Source: Begonia masoniana
Lineage: Eukaryota > Streptophyta > Magnoliopsida > Cucurbitales > Begoniaceae
DNA: 64,000 nucleotides
Direction of reading: 5' to 3'
Assembly (NCBI GenBank): GCA_022432975.1
Contig: CM039508.1
Location: 13,858,954-13,922,953 of the forward strand
The position numbers were made by a program, and so were the translations under genes. The notes under the pieces are model-generated. The model made no database searches. It worked only from the letters and a program-made list of their open reading frames with translations, and had not been told where the DNA came from. Shown in pieces: positions 10,583 to 22,800 of this stretch (position 1 is its first letter; every line of letters begins with the position of its first letter).

Positions 10583-11812
10583 GTTAAACTTGCAGCTGTT
10601 TCTTTCACTGATTACGCAATTGCTTGGTGGGACCAAGTGCTCCTAACCAAACGAAGAAATAGAGAAATTCCAATCGACAATTGGGAAGACATGAAAGCTG
10701 CCATGAGGCGAAGGTTTGTTCCTTCACATTATTATAGAGATTTACACTTAAAATTGCAAAGCCTTAAACAGGGTTCAAAATCTGTTGAGGAGTACCATAA
10801 AGAGATGGAAATATCCATGATTCGTGCCAATGTTGAGGAAGATCGAGAAGCAACCATGGCTCGGTTCATTTGTGGTCTCAATCGTGAAATTGCAAATATT
10901 GTAGAATTGCAGCACTACGTGGAACTTGAAGAGGTTGTCCACATGGCCATGAAGGTTGAAAGGCAGCTCAAAAGAGGAGGAAGATCAACCTCCAAGCAAG
11001 AAACTTTTACTTCTTTGAGTGGGAAGTCAAAATGGAACTCTACTCTAAGGCAAGAAGAGCAGTTGACTTCCAAGCCAAAAGATGAAAAAGTGATGGCCAA
11101 GCAGGTTGAAAAAGGTACGAGTTATACTCCAACCCAGAGAAATCGAGATATAAAGTGTTTTAAATGTCATGGAATTGGTCATATTTCTTCACAATGCCCA
11201 AATAAAAGAACTATGATTTTGTTAAATAATGGGGATATTGTTTCTGAAGAAGAAAGTGACAATGAAGTTATGCCACCACTTGAAGAAGCTAGTGATACCG
11301 AACATGCAGTTGTTGGCCAAGCCTTAGTAGTTCTTCGAACCCTTCATGTTCAAACTATAGAAGATGATGACCGTCAACAACGTGAAAACATTTTCTATAC
11401 GCGCTGTCATGTTAAAGAAAAGGTTTGTGGTTTAATCATAGATGGAGGAAGTTGTGTGAATGTTGCAAGTAAGATGATGGTGGACAAGCTTGGATTAAAG
11501 ACTGTAAAACACCCTCGACCATATCGTCTCCAATGGCTCAATGAAAGTGGAGAAATGAAGGTAACAAAACAGGTTCTTGTCTCATTTTCAATTGGCAAAT
11601 ATTCAGATGAAGTTCTTTGTGATGTTGTTCCTATGCAAGCAAGTCACATATTGCTTGGAAGACCATGGCAATTTGACAGACACACCACCCATGATGGATA
11701 CAAGAATCGGTATAGCTTTACTAAGGATGGACGAAGTATTACTCTAGCTCCACTACCACCTCATCAAGTGTTCGAAGAGCAATGCCAAATTAAAAAAATC
11801 TGTCACAGCTAA
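10583..11812 (+). pseudogene. gag: B1 gag-protease, N-terminally deleted
   Basis: An open frame from 10637 (391 aa) covers the gag core ([51 protein letters not shown]), the CCHC knuckle [17 protein letters not shown] at 11156-11206, an acidic linker, and the retropepsin-like protease with catalytic LIIDGGSC (Asp codon at 11441) and [11 protein letters not shown]. The normal start (MSEREGE in B2) is missing, so the apparent Met start is internal. The frame ends at TAA near 11810 because of seven A at 11792-11798; with one A fewer it would continue into the following pol frame. Gag and pol were therefore one polyprotein. Confidence 0.9.
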
Positions 11813-13613
11813 TACAAAACAATGTGAGAGTGAGCATGAGAGTTCAAAAGAAAGTGAGAGAGAAGAGAGAAAATGTGAAAAGAAGAGGGAAAAGAGTCAG
11901 GTGCCACTTGAAAAAGAAAAAAAGGCAGTGAATTTCCTTGCAAAAGAGAGAGAGATTAAGAGTGCTTTCAAATCAGAAAAAACAATGATGTTGATCTTGT
12001 ACAAAGAGGCATATTTCTTAACAACTAATCCTGATAATTCTTTGCCTACTGTAGCAGTTGCTCTTTTGCAAGAATTTGAAGATGTCTTTCCTGAGGAAAC
12101 GCCACCAGGATTGCCGCCAATAAGAGGTATTGAGCATCGATTTGACTTCATTCCAGGAGCTACCATTCCTAATCGACCCGCCTATCGAAGTAATCCAGAA
12201 GAAACAAAGGAACTTCAAAGGCAAGTTGAAGAGCTGCTAGCCAAAGGACATGTTCGAGAAAGCATGAGTCCATGTGCAGTTCTTGTCTTGTTGGTTCCCA
12301 AGAAAGATGGAACTTGGAGAATGTGCGTCGATTGCCGAGCAATCAATAAAATCACGGTAAAGTATCGACATCCCATACCTCGATTAGATGACATGTTAGA
12401 TGAATTGCATGGTTCCATTATCTTTTCAAAGATTGATTTAAAAAGTGGTTATCATCAAATTCGTATGCAAGAAGGTGATGAATGGAAAACTACTTTCAAA
12501 ACAAAACATGGTTTGTATGAGTGGCTAGTAATGCCTTTCGGGTTGACTAACGCACCAAGTACTTTTATGCGTTTAATGAATCATGTTTTACGTGCTTACA
12601 TTGGAAAGTTTGTTGTTATTTATTTTGATGATATTCTAGTTTACAGCAAACACTTGAATGAACATATTGAACACCTGAGATGTGTACTTAATGTTTTGAA
12701 ACATGAAAAGTTGTTTGCTAACTTTAAAAAGTGCAGCTTTTGCAAAGACAAGGTTGAGTTTCTTGGTTTTGTTGTAAGTTCCAAAGGTGTGGAAGTAGAT
12801 GAAGAGAAAGTTAAGGCTATCAAAGATTGGCCTACGCCCACTAACATCACTGAAGTTAGAAGTTTCCATGGTTTGGCTGGATTCTATCGAAGGTTTGTTC
12901 CAAACTTTAGCACCATTGCTGCTCCATTGACGGAAATTATCAAGAAAAGTGTTGGGTTCAAATGGGGTGATTCACAAGAGAAGGCTTTCAACACTTTAAA
13001 AGAAAAGTTAAGTACTTCTCCTTTACTTCTCTTACCAGATTTTTCCAAAACCTTTGAAATCGAATGTGATGCTTCTGGTATTGGTATAGGTGCCGTACTC
13101 ATGCAAGACAAGAGACCCATTGCCTATTTCAGTGAGAAACTTAATGGAGCTGCTTTGAATTACTCCACCTATGACAAAGAACTTTATGCATTGGTGAGAG
13201 CTCTGGAAACTTGGCAACATTACTTGTGGTCTAAGGAATTTATCATTCATACCGACCATGAATCATTGAAGCACTTAAAAGGTCAAGGTAAGTTGAATCG
13301 ACGACATGCTCGCTGGATTGAATTTATTGAAATGTTTCCATATACCATCCAATACAAACAAGGTAAAGACAATATTGTAGCTGATGCTTTATCTCGAAGG
13401 TATGTTCTTCTTTCTACTCTTTCCACTAAATTTTTGGGTTTTGAGCACATCAAAGAATTATATCCAAAAGATCCTGATTTTTCAACTTGGTTTGAAGCCA
13501 CAGAAACAAAACCTTTTGAAAAGTTTTACAAACAAGAAGGATATTTGTTTCGAGAAAATAGACTTTGCATTCCACAATGTTCTTTGCGTGAATTGCTTGT
13601 TCGAGAGTCACAT
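11813..13613 (+). CDS. pol: B1 reverse transcriptase-RNase H
   Basis: Frame 11901-13667, real up to the G-run. The first about 45 residues are a charged protease-RT linker that begins upstream of 11901 in the same frame. [56 protein letters not shown], and the catalytic YFDD at 12621-12632. Connection and RNase [63 protein letters not shown] and VADALSRRY. The integrase N-terminal region begins after it ([11 protein letters not shown]) and is cut by the G19 run. All visible catalytic motifs are intact. It copies element RNA into DNA inside the virus-like particle. Confidence 0.92.
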
Positions 13614-13632
13614 GGGGGGGGGGGGGGGGGGG
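13614..13632 (+). repeat. G19 homopolymer in the integrase zinc-binding region
   Basis: Nineteen consecutive G after CACAT. The related copies have [10 protein letters not shown] here with mixed glycine codons (fam-C at about 27560 and A1 at about 36060). The run changes the frame and adds glycines. It is either a real G-slippage expansion or a sequencing or consensus artefact. Confidence 0.9.
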
Positions 13633-14627
13633 TCTTATGGGACATTTTGGAATTCTTAAAACCTTAGAAATTTTGAAAGAACATTTCTTTTGGCCACATA
13701 TGAAGAGGGATGTAGAGAGAATTTGCAATAGATGCATAACTTGTAGAAAAGCAAATCTAGAGTAAAACCTCATGGATTGTACCAGGCTTTACCTGTTCCT
13801 TGTCATCCTTGGATTGATGTTTCTATGGATTTTGTGTTAGGGTTACCAAGAACTAAAAATGGGAAAGATTCAATTTTTGTTGTGGTGGATAGATTTTCAA
13901 AGATGGCACATTTTATCCCATGTAATAAAACAGATGATGCCACTCATATAGCTCAGTTATTCTTTAAGGAAGTAGTTCGTCTTCATGGTGTTCCAAAAAC
14001 AATAGTTAGTGATCGAGACGCTAAGTTTCTTAGCCATTTTTGGCGAGTTCTGTGGGGTAAGTTAGGGACAACTTTGCTATTTTCTACTACTTGTCACCCA
14101 CAAACCGATGGACAAACCGAGGTTGTAAACAGGACCCTAGGAACTCTTTTACGAGCAGTAATAAAGAATCATTTAAAATCATGGGAAGATTGTATTCCTT
14201 TTATTGAGTTTGCTTACAATAGAACAATGCATTCTTCTACTTCTTATTCTCCTTTTGAAATTGTTTATGGTTTTAATCCGTTAACTCCATTGGATTTACT
14301 TCCATTGCCTATTAATGAGACCATTAGCCTAGATGGGAAGAAGAAGGCAGAATTGGTAAAGAAACTTCATGAAGACGCACGTCAGCATATCATCAAACGG
14401 AATGAGCAAGTTCATTTTCGTAAAGAACGTTTTCCCCAACAAAGAAAGTGTAAACTCAATCCTCGTGGAGATGGACCATTCCAAGTTTTGGAAAAGATTA
14501 ATGATAATGCTTATATCATTGATCTACCAGCTGATTATCAAGTGAGTGCTACTTTTAATGTAACTGACCTCTCTCCTTTCTATGTAGGTCCAGATTCGAG
14601 GACGAATCCTTTTCAAGAGAGGGAGAA
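13633..14627 (+). pseudogene. pol: B1 integrase, frameshifted
   Basis: Integrase joins element DNA to the target. The zinc-binding part follows the G-run ([32 protein letters not shown]). A missing A near 13752 (AAAGCAAATCTAGAG) shifts the frame, and the core continues in the ORF from 13777. The DDE triad is present: Asp in [12 protein letters not shown] (13828), Asp in [10 protein letters not shown] (14011) and Glu in [11 protein letters not shown] (14119). The C-terminal part has [20 protein letters not shown] and then SRTNPFQE at the LTR border. No classical chromodomain follows; the frame runs on into the 3' LTR. Confidence 0.88.
14615..14627 (+). other. B1 polypurine tract
   Basis: AAGAGAGGGAGAA directly before the 3' LTR, the usual primer site for plus-strand DNA synthesis. 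It overlaps the pol frame, which continues into the LTR. Confidence 0.8.
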
Positions 14628-15350
14628 TGATGCGGGCAAGGATGGCATTGAAGAAGAGTTGGGCCAAGAAGAATATTTAATGGAGTTGAAACACCAAATG
14701 GACCTATCACTAGAGCTCGGGCCAAGAAGCTTCAAGAAGAAGTCCAAAATAACTTATTTCAAGAACCAAGACCACTTGAAGAAATGGGCCTTAAAGTTAT
14801 TAATGTGTTACAAATACAAATGGAGTTTGATTAGGCCCAAATTAAGCAAAGAAGGCTCTAGAATGAGTAATTTCGAAGTGACATCCACTAGGCATTTAAT
14901 ATTGGTATAGAGAAGGCCAAAAGGTGTTTTGATGGTTTCCAAGAAGGCTGAACCTAGACCATATTAGAAGCAAAGTTCTTTCTCATGTTTTCAAGGCTAT
15001 TTAATGCCTATTCTAGACTATTCTTGTAAGCCTATAAATACTTGGGAGTTCTTCATTGTAAGACACACTAGAATGAGAATTATCTTGTGAGAATTTCCTC
15101 CAAACTGTTCTTCTGTAGAACTTGCGGAAATTTCAAGTGCAACCACTTGATTTCCAACCCTTATAATATTGGTTTCTTGCTCTTCCATAGCAACGGGGTC
15201 AATATTCCTTTCTTGATACTATTGGTTTCTGGTTGTCATATGACCACGGGGTCATTAGTCCTAAACTTTGAAACTACTATTGGGCGATCCTGAAGTTGAT
15301 TCCATCTATTGACGTTGGGTCTCACAACAAGTTTGTTGAGGTTTGCATCA
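14628..15350 (+). repeat. B1 3' LTR
   Basis: TGATGCGGGCAAGG...GTTTGCATCA. One A is missing relative to the 5' LTR (GTTGAAACACC against GTTGAAAACACC), so the pol tail is frameshifted just before the [10 protein letters not shown] motif and the frame runs to 14910 as unrelated residues. Confidence 0.96.
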
Positions 15351-18136
15351 ACTTAGGTCAACCTCATTTGCTTGATACGTTCAGCTCTTTTGGAGCAAAT
15401 CGATTGAAGTAAAGTTTCTTATACTTCATCAAACGCATTACTAAGTCTTAATTACTCGTCCATGAAGATTATTGGGTACTCAATACACGTCGTTCTAATC
15501 ACTTCAAGTTAAAACCTTGAATGTGAAATGGATAACTTAGATTCTAACCACAACTCATAAAACACTCAACCTCATTTGCTTGATACGTTCAGCTCTTTTG
15601 GAACAAATCGATTGAAGTAAAGTTTCTTATACTTCATCAAACGCATTACTAAGTCTGAATTACTCGTCCATGAAGGTTATTGGGTCCTCAGTACACGTCG
15701 TTCTCATCACATCAAGTTAAAACCTTGAATGTGAAATGGATAACTTAAGTTCTAACCACAAGTAATGTAACACTCAACCTCATTTGCTTGATACGTTCAA
15801 CTCTTTTGGAGCAAATCGATTGAAGTAAAGTTTCTTATACTTCATCAAACGCATTACTAAGTCTGAATTACTCGTCCATGAAGGTTATTGGGCACTCAAT
15901 ACACGTCGTTCTCATCACTTCAAGTTAAAATCTTCAATGTGAAATGGATAACTTAGGTTCTAACCACATGTCATGTAACACACAACCTCATTTGCTTGAT
16001 AAGTTCAGCTCTTTTGGATCAAATCGATTGAAGTCAAGTTTCTTATGCTTCATCAAACGCATTACTAAGTCTTTATTACTCGTCCATGAAGATTATTGGA
16101 TACTCAATACACGTCGTTCTCATCACTTCAGTTAAAACCTTGAATGTGAATGGATTAACTTAGGTTCTATCCACAAGTATGTAACACTCAACATCATTTG
16201 CTTGATACAGTTCAGCTCTTTGGAGCAAATCGATTGAAGTAAAGTTTCTTATACATCATCAAACGCATTACTAAGTCTTAATTACTCGTCGATGAGGTTA
16301 TTGGGTCCTCCAATACACGTCGTTCCCATCTACTTCAAGTACAAACCTTGAATGTGAAATAGGATAATTAGGTTCTAACACAAAGTCATGTAACACTCAA
16401 CCTCATTTGCTTGATACGTTCAGCTCTTTGGGACAAATCGATTGAAGTAAAGTTTCTTATACTCATCAAACGCAATTACTAAGTCTGAATTACTCGTCCA
16501 TGAAGGTTATTGGGTACTCAATACACGTCGTTCTCATCACTCAAGTTAAAACCTTGAATGTGAAATGCATAACTAGGTTCTAACCACAAGTCATGTAACA
16601 CTCAACCTCATTGCTTGATAAGTTCAGCTCTTTTGGATCAATCGATTGAAGCAAGTTTCTTATGCTTAATCAAACGCATTACTAAGTCTTATTACTCGTC
16701 CATGAAGAATTATTGGATAACAATACCGTCGTTCTCATCACTTCAAGTTCAAACCTTGAATGTGAAATGGAGAACTAGGTTCTAACCACAAGTTCATGTA
16801 AACACTCAACTCATTTGCTTGATACATTCAGCTCTTTGGAGCCAAATCGATTGAAGAACGTTCTTAGACATCATCAACGATTACTAGTCTTAATTACCGT
16901 CGATGAGTTAGTGGGTCCTCAATTACACGTGTTTCCATCGTCTTCAAGTAAAAACCGAATGTGAAATAGATAACTTAGGTTCTAAATAGTCATGCTAACA
17001 CTCAACCTCCAGGCGTGATACGTTCAGCTCTTTGGAACAAATCGATTAAGTAGTTGTCTTATACTTCATCAAACGATTCATAAGTCTGAATACTCGTCCA
17101 TGACGGTAGTGGGTACTCAATACACGTAGTCATATCACTTCAGTTAAAACCTTGAATGTGAAATGCATAATTAGGTTCTAACCACAAGCATGTAACACTC
17201 ACCTCATTGCTTGATACGTTCAGCTTGTTTTTGGAAGTGAGATGATTTAGTAACCGTTCTTCTACTCATCAACGAAATACAAGTCTTAATTATAGTCCAT
17301 GAAGTTATTGGGTCAATACACGTCGTTTCATTATTCAGTTAAAAATCTTCAATGTGGAAATGGATAACTTAAGTTCTAACCACAAGTAAGTAACACTCCA
17401 CCTCATTGCGTGTACGTTCAGCTCTTTTAGAGCAAAATAGATTGAAGTAAAGTTTGGTACACTTCATCAAGCCATCATTACTAAGTTGATTACTTGTCCA
17501 CTTAAGGTTAATGGGTACTCCATCACGTCGTTATCAAGCACTTCAATTAAAATCGTCAAGGTGAAATGGGTAAACCATACGGTTCAACCACAAGGTCATG
17601 TAACGCTAACCTCAATGCTGATAAGTTCGCTCTTTTGGACAAATCGATTGAAGTAAAGTTGGTTATACTCATCAAACGCATTTTAAGTCTTAATACTCGT
17701 CGATGAAGGTTATTGGGTCCTCAATACCCCACGTCGTTCCCATCACTTACACGTAAAAAACCTTGAATGTGAAATAGATAACTTAGGTATAACCATAAGT
17801 CATGTAACACTCAACCTCATTTGATTGATACGTTCAGCTCTTTGGAACAAATCAATTGAAAGTATAAAGTTTTTTTATACTTCATCAACGCATTACGAAT
17901 TGAATTACTGTCCATGAAGGTTATTGGGACTCAATACAGTCGTCGCATCATTCAGTGAAAATCTTAATTTGAGGGGAATAACTTCGTTCTAACCACATAG
18001 TCATAAACACTTAACTCATTTGCTTAATACGTTCAGCGTCTTTTGGAGCAAATCGATGGAAGTAAAGTTTCTTATTAATTCATAAATGCATACTATGTCT
18101 TAATAACTCGTCCATGAAGGTTATGGGTACTCAAAC
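15351..18136. repeat. Satellite array S2, degrading towards the gap
   Basis: About 13 copies of the 208-bp monomer. Up to about 16100 copies are clean. From there to 18136 single-base deletions and insertions build up steadily (for example GTTCAGCTCTTTGG, AACTAGGTTC, ATTACCGTCGATGAG), until landmarks are barely recognisable just before the N-run. The monotonic rise next to a gap points to poor consensus rather than biology. Confidence 0.93.
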
Positions 18137-18236
18137 NNNNNNNNNNNNNNNNNNNNNNNNNNNNNNNNNNNNNNNNNNNNNNNNNNNNNNNNNNNNNNNN
18201 NNNNNNNNNNNNNNNNNNNNNNNNNNNNNNNNNNNN
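18137..18236. other. Assembly gap, 100 N
   Basis: Exactly 100 N, a conventional placeholder for a gap of unknown length. Satellite lies on the left and a fam-A LTR missing its first bases on the right. Confidence 0.99.
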
Positions 18237-19083
18237 TAAGATATTAGAGATCTTCGACTACACGCAATACGGAATTCAATGGGAATATGCCTGTCTGATT
18301 CGAAAGAATAAGAAGAAGGAAACTTGACCCCAATCGATACGATGCGATGGAACCAGTTATCAGAAAGTAGCTAGACCCGAACCCAAACTCGTGGTTGACT
18401 AAGCTATCAAGTTCGATTCTTTTCAAGATACATTGAAGAAGATCAAGTTCTAAACAAAACTCAAGAAGGGGAGAAAAAAAAATTATAAGGATCTCACCAC
18501 AAAGCAAAAGCTTACTAAAACTCAAATTTCATTCAAAAAGTGCATAAAATCCTATTACAAGCTCCTTACAATAGGCAAAGGGATAAAACTAATAAGGTAA
18601 ACATAATAAAAAATAATCAAAATATACTAATTAGACAATAGAAAAGTTCCAAAAATAAGAGAAGAAAATTGGAAGTGGTGCAAGTGGATGGTGGCCGCGG
18701 AACTTAGGTTGAAGTAAGTGAGTCTCGAGTTAATTCAGATTGTGGGCTAGCCCAATGGTGTGGTAATTGTAAGAACTTTGAAGTTAAAAACTCTTGGGTA
18801 GAGTAGTGCTATGTTGGGTGACAGATGGGTTTTTTTTTTCTTTTCGGAAGTTCTTATTTTTGAGACATTCGTTTTGGGCTTCTTTCTAGTCCTGGCTTCT
18901 TCATCAAAACTTATTAATATTATTGATGTTGAACATTTTGTGATGATTCCTTTTCTCGGAGATTTGATAAAAATTGTAGTCTTTTGTTATTTTCGTTCTT
19001 GATCTGTCATTGGTTCTCCTATATCATCAAGCGATCCTTGGCTCCCTATTGGCTTCTGATTTCCTTTAGTTGCCGATACATCA
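18237..19083 (-). mobile_element. Fam-A LTR, nearly complete, next to the gap
   Basis: Begins TAAGATATTAGAGATC, 12 bp inside the normal LTR end, so that end is in the gap. It runs to GATACATCA, which corresponds to the normal end GACTACATCA with a small internal deletion. Many 1-base losses suggest low-quality consensus. It has one clear copy of the 12-mer later amplified in A1. It may be a solo LTR inserted into the fam-D LTR that follows. Confidence 0.82.
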
Positions 19084-19845
19084 AAGAAGATGCGTGAGGC
19101 TCGCAAGGATTAATTTTAGAGATCCCCCCCAGGGGAGAGGAAAAGCCGCGACAACTTGATCTAAACTATGAAGGTGTCGAGGATTGCAGAAATCAAAATC
19201 AAGTGAATGAGCAAGGAGGGCCAAAGATGAATGAAGATTAATGTGCCATTGCACATGCACGTGCAAGAATTAAAAAGTCACATGAGACGCACATGCAACC
19301 CAAAACACAATCAGTATAAGAGATTTTATCAGAAGAATCTACTCAAATCATTCAAAATCATTCAAAGTAGTTTCAAGTGAGATGATATCTTATCATGCAA
19401 AGGATCATTATCTCACGATTTTATTAGCTATTTTAATTTATTTTCATTTGTTTTTCTTATTAATTTAATTTTCATGTGTGCCTATTTAATGGCAAAACAC
19501 TTTTTGATTAGAAAGGACAAGTTTGAAATTAAAAATTGAGTGTTTTTTTTTTAGAGAGGATTCTCTTCAGTTTTGCGAAGAAACAACGTCTTCTTCAAAG
19601 TCACGCTGAAGAAGAATCTCGCTTGATAGCTTTGTCTACCAACGAGTGGTCGGGTCAAGCTCCTGTCTTGATTAGCTTTGTTCAGCCAACAAGTGTGGCT
19701 GGTCAAGATCCTGTTTATAACTAGGAGTTCAATCGAATTCTTCGATTGGGGTCTAGTTCGACTGTGTCTGAATCGAAAAGGCGTTCCTTTGAATTATTCC
19801 GCGTTGTTGTCGGGTCCCAGTCCTTTCGATTCGAGGTTCGCATCA
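19084..19845 (+). mobile_element. Fam-D LTR, 5' end missing
   Basis: From AAGAAGATGCGTGAGG to GAGGTTCGCATCA. It matches the fam-D solo LTR at 59644-60499 in opposite orientation, minus its first about 100 bp. Those bases probably lie beyond the fam-A LTR, in the gap. It has CATGCACGTGCAAGAATT and a TATTTAATGG TATA-like region near 19484. Satellite resumes at 19846 (GTTCAGCTCTTTTG). Confidence 0.85.
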
Positions 19846-22800
19846 GTTCAGCTCTTTTGAACAAATCGATTGAAGTAAAATTTCTTATACATCATCAAAC
19901 GCATTACTAAGTCTTATTACTCGTCCATGAAGGTTATTGGGTACTCAATACACGTCGTTCTCATCACTTCAAGTTAAAACCTTGAATGTGAGATGGATAA
20001 CCTGGTTCTAACCACAAGTCATGTAACACTCAACCTCATTTGCTTGATACGTTCAGCTCTTTTGGAACAAATCGATTGAAGTAAAGTTTTTTCTACTTCA
20101 TCAAACGCATTACTAAGTCTTAATTACTCGTCCATGAAGATTATTGGGTCCTCAATACACGTCGTTCCCATCACTTCTAGTTAAAACCTTGAATGTGAAA
20201 TGGATAACTTAGGTTCTAACCACAAGTCATGTAACACTCAACCTCATTTGCTTGATACGTTCAGCTCTTTTGAACAAATCGATTGAGTAAAGTTTCTTAT
20301 ACTTCATCAAACGCATTACTAAGTCTTAATTACTCGTCCATGAAGGTTATTGTGTACTCAATACACGTCGTTCTCATCATTTCAAGTTAAAATCTTGAAT
20401 GTGAGATGGATAACCTGGTTCTAACCACAAGTCATGTAACACTCAACCTCATTTGCTTGATACGTTCAGCTCTTTTGGAACAAATCGATTGAAGTAAAAT
20501 TTCTTATACATCATCAAACGCATTACTAAGTCTTAATTACTCGTCCATGAAGGTTATTGGTCCTCATACACGTCGTTCTCATCACTTCAAGTTAAAACCT
20601 TGAATGTGAAATGGATAACTTAGGTTCTAACCACAAGTCATGTAACACTCAACCTCATTTGCTTGATACGTTCAGCTCTTTTGGAACAAATCGATTGAAG
20701 TAAAATTTCTTATACATCATCAAACGCATTACTAAGTCTTAATTACTCGTCCATGAAGGTTATTGGGTACTCAATACACGTCGTTCTCATCACTTCAAGT
20801 TAAAACCTTGAATGTGAGATGGATAACTTAGGTTCTAACCACAAGTCATGTAACACTCAACCTCATTTGCTTGATACGTTCAGCTCTTTTGGAACAAATC
20901 GATTGAAGTAAAGTTTCTTATACTTCATCAAACGCATTACTAAGTCTTAATTACTCGTCCATGAAGGTTATTGGGTCCTCAATACACGTCGTTCCCATCA
21001 CTTCAAGTAAAAACCTTGAATGTGAGATGGATAACTTAGGTTCTAACCACAAGTCATGTACACTCAACCTCATTTGCTTGATACGTTCAGCTCTTTTGGA
21101 ACAAATCGATTGAAGTAAAATTTCTTATACATCATCAAACGCATTACTAAGTCTTAATTACTCGTCCATGAAGGTTATTGGGTCCTCAATACACGTCGTT
21201 CTCATCACTTCAAGTTAAAACCTTGAATGTGAGATGGATAACTTAGGTTCTAACCAAAAGTCATGTAACACTCAACCTTATTTGCTTGATACGTTCAGCT
21301 CTTTTGGAACAATCGATTGAAGTAAAATTTCTTATACATCATCAAACGCATTACTAAGTCTTAATTACTCGTCCATGAAGGTTATTGGGTACTCAATACA
21401 CGTCGTTCTCATCACTTCAAGTTAAAACCTTGAATGTGAGATGGATAACTTAGGTTCTAACCACAAGTCATGTAACACTCAACCTCATTTGCTTGATACG
21501 TTCAGCTCTTTTGGAACAAATCGATTGAAGTAAAGTTTCTTATACTTCATCAAACGCATTACTAAGTCTTAATTACTCGTCCATGAAGGTTATTGGGTAC
21601 TCAATACACGTCGTTCCTCATCACTTCAAGTAAAAACCTTGAATGTGAAATGGATAACTTAGGTTCTAACCACAAGTCATGTAACACTCAACCTCATTTG
21701 CTTGATACGTTCAGCTCTTTTGGAACAAATCGATTGAAGTAAAGTTTCTTATACTTCATCAAACGCATTACTAAGTCTTAATTACTCGTCCATGAAGGTT
21801 ATTGGGTACTCAATACACGTCGTTCTCATCACTTCAAGTTAAAACCTTGAATGTGAGATGGATAACTTAGGTTCTAACCACAAGTCATGTAACACTCAAC
21901 CTCATTTGCTTGATACGTTCAGCTCTTTTGGAACAAATCGATTGAAGTAAAGTTTCTTATACTTCATCAAACGCATTACTAAGTCTTAATTACTCGTCCA
22001 TGAAGGTTATTGGGTACTCAATACACGTCGTTCTCATCACTTCAAGTTAAAACCTTGAATGTGAGATGGATAACTTAGGTTCTAACCACAAGTCATGTAA
22101 CACTCAACCTCATTTGCTTGATACGTTCAGCTCTTTTGGAACAAATCGATTGAAGTAAAATTTCTTATACATCATCAAACGCATTACTAAGTCTTAATTA
22201 CTCGTCCATGAAGGTTATTGGGTACTCAATACACGTCGTTCTCATCACTTCAAGTAAAAACCTTGAATGTGAGATGGATAACTTAGGTTCTAACCACAAG
22301 TCATGTAACACTCAACCTCATTTGCTTGATACGTTCAGCTCTTTTGGAACAATCGATTGAAGTAAAGTTTCTTATACTTCATCAAACGCATTACTAAGTC
22401 TTAATTACTCGTCCATGAAGGTTATTGGGTACTCAATACACGTCGTTCTCATCACTTCAAGTTAAAACCTGAATGTGAAATGGATAACTTAGGTTCTAAC
22501 CACAAGTCATGTAACACTCAACCTCATTTGCTTGATACGTCAGCTCTTTTGGAACAAATCGATTGAAGTAAAGTTTCTTATACATCATCAAACGCATTAC
22601 TAAGTCTTAATTACTCGTCCATGAAGGTTATTGGGTACTCAATACACGTCGTTCTCATCACTTCAAGTAAAAACCTTGAATGTGAGATGGATAACTTAGG
22701 TTCTAACCACAAGTCATGTAACACTCAACCTCATTTGCTTGATACGTTCAGCTCTTTTGGAACAAATCGATTGAAGTAAAGTTTCTTATACTTCATCAAA

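Larger units (their letters stand above)
9657..15350 (+). mobile_element. Fam-B Ty3/gypsy element B1, both LTRs and TSD
   Basis: LTR-PBS-gag-protease-RT-RNase H-integrase-PPT-LTR, flanked by perfect 5-bp target duplications ACTTA (9652-9656 and 15351-15355) inside the satellite. The LTRs (724 and 723 bp) differ by about four substitutions and one 1-base indel by eye, so the insertion is young. Despite that, the coding region is defective: the gag N-terminus is deleted, and there are frameshifts at A-runs near 11792 and 13752 and at a G19 run. It is non-autonomous as written. The domain order RT-RH-IN identifies Ty3/gypsy; I place it in the CRM group from the LTR ends, the pol tail and the absence of a classical chromodomain. 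Confidence 0.97.

Noticed and set aside
9657..15350. An endogenous retrovirus or pararetrovirus with an envelope or movement gene
   Set aside because: Between integrase and the polypurine tract there is no extra ORF, and the pol frame runs straight into the LTR, as in an ordinary Ty3/gypsy element.
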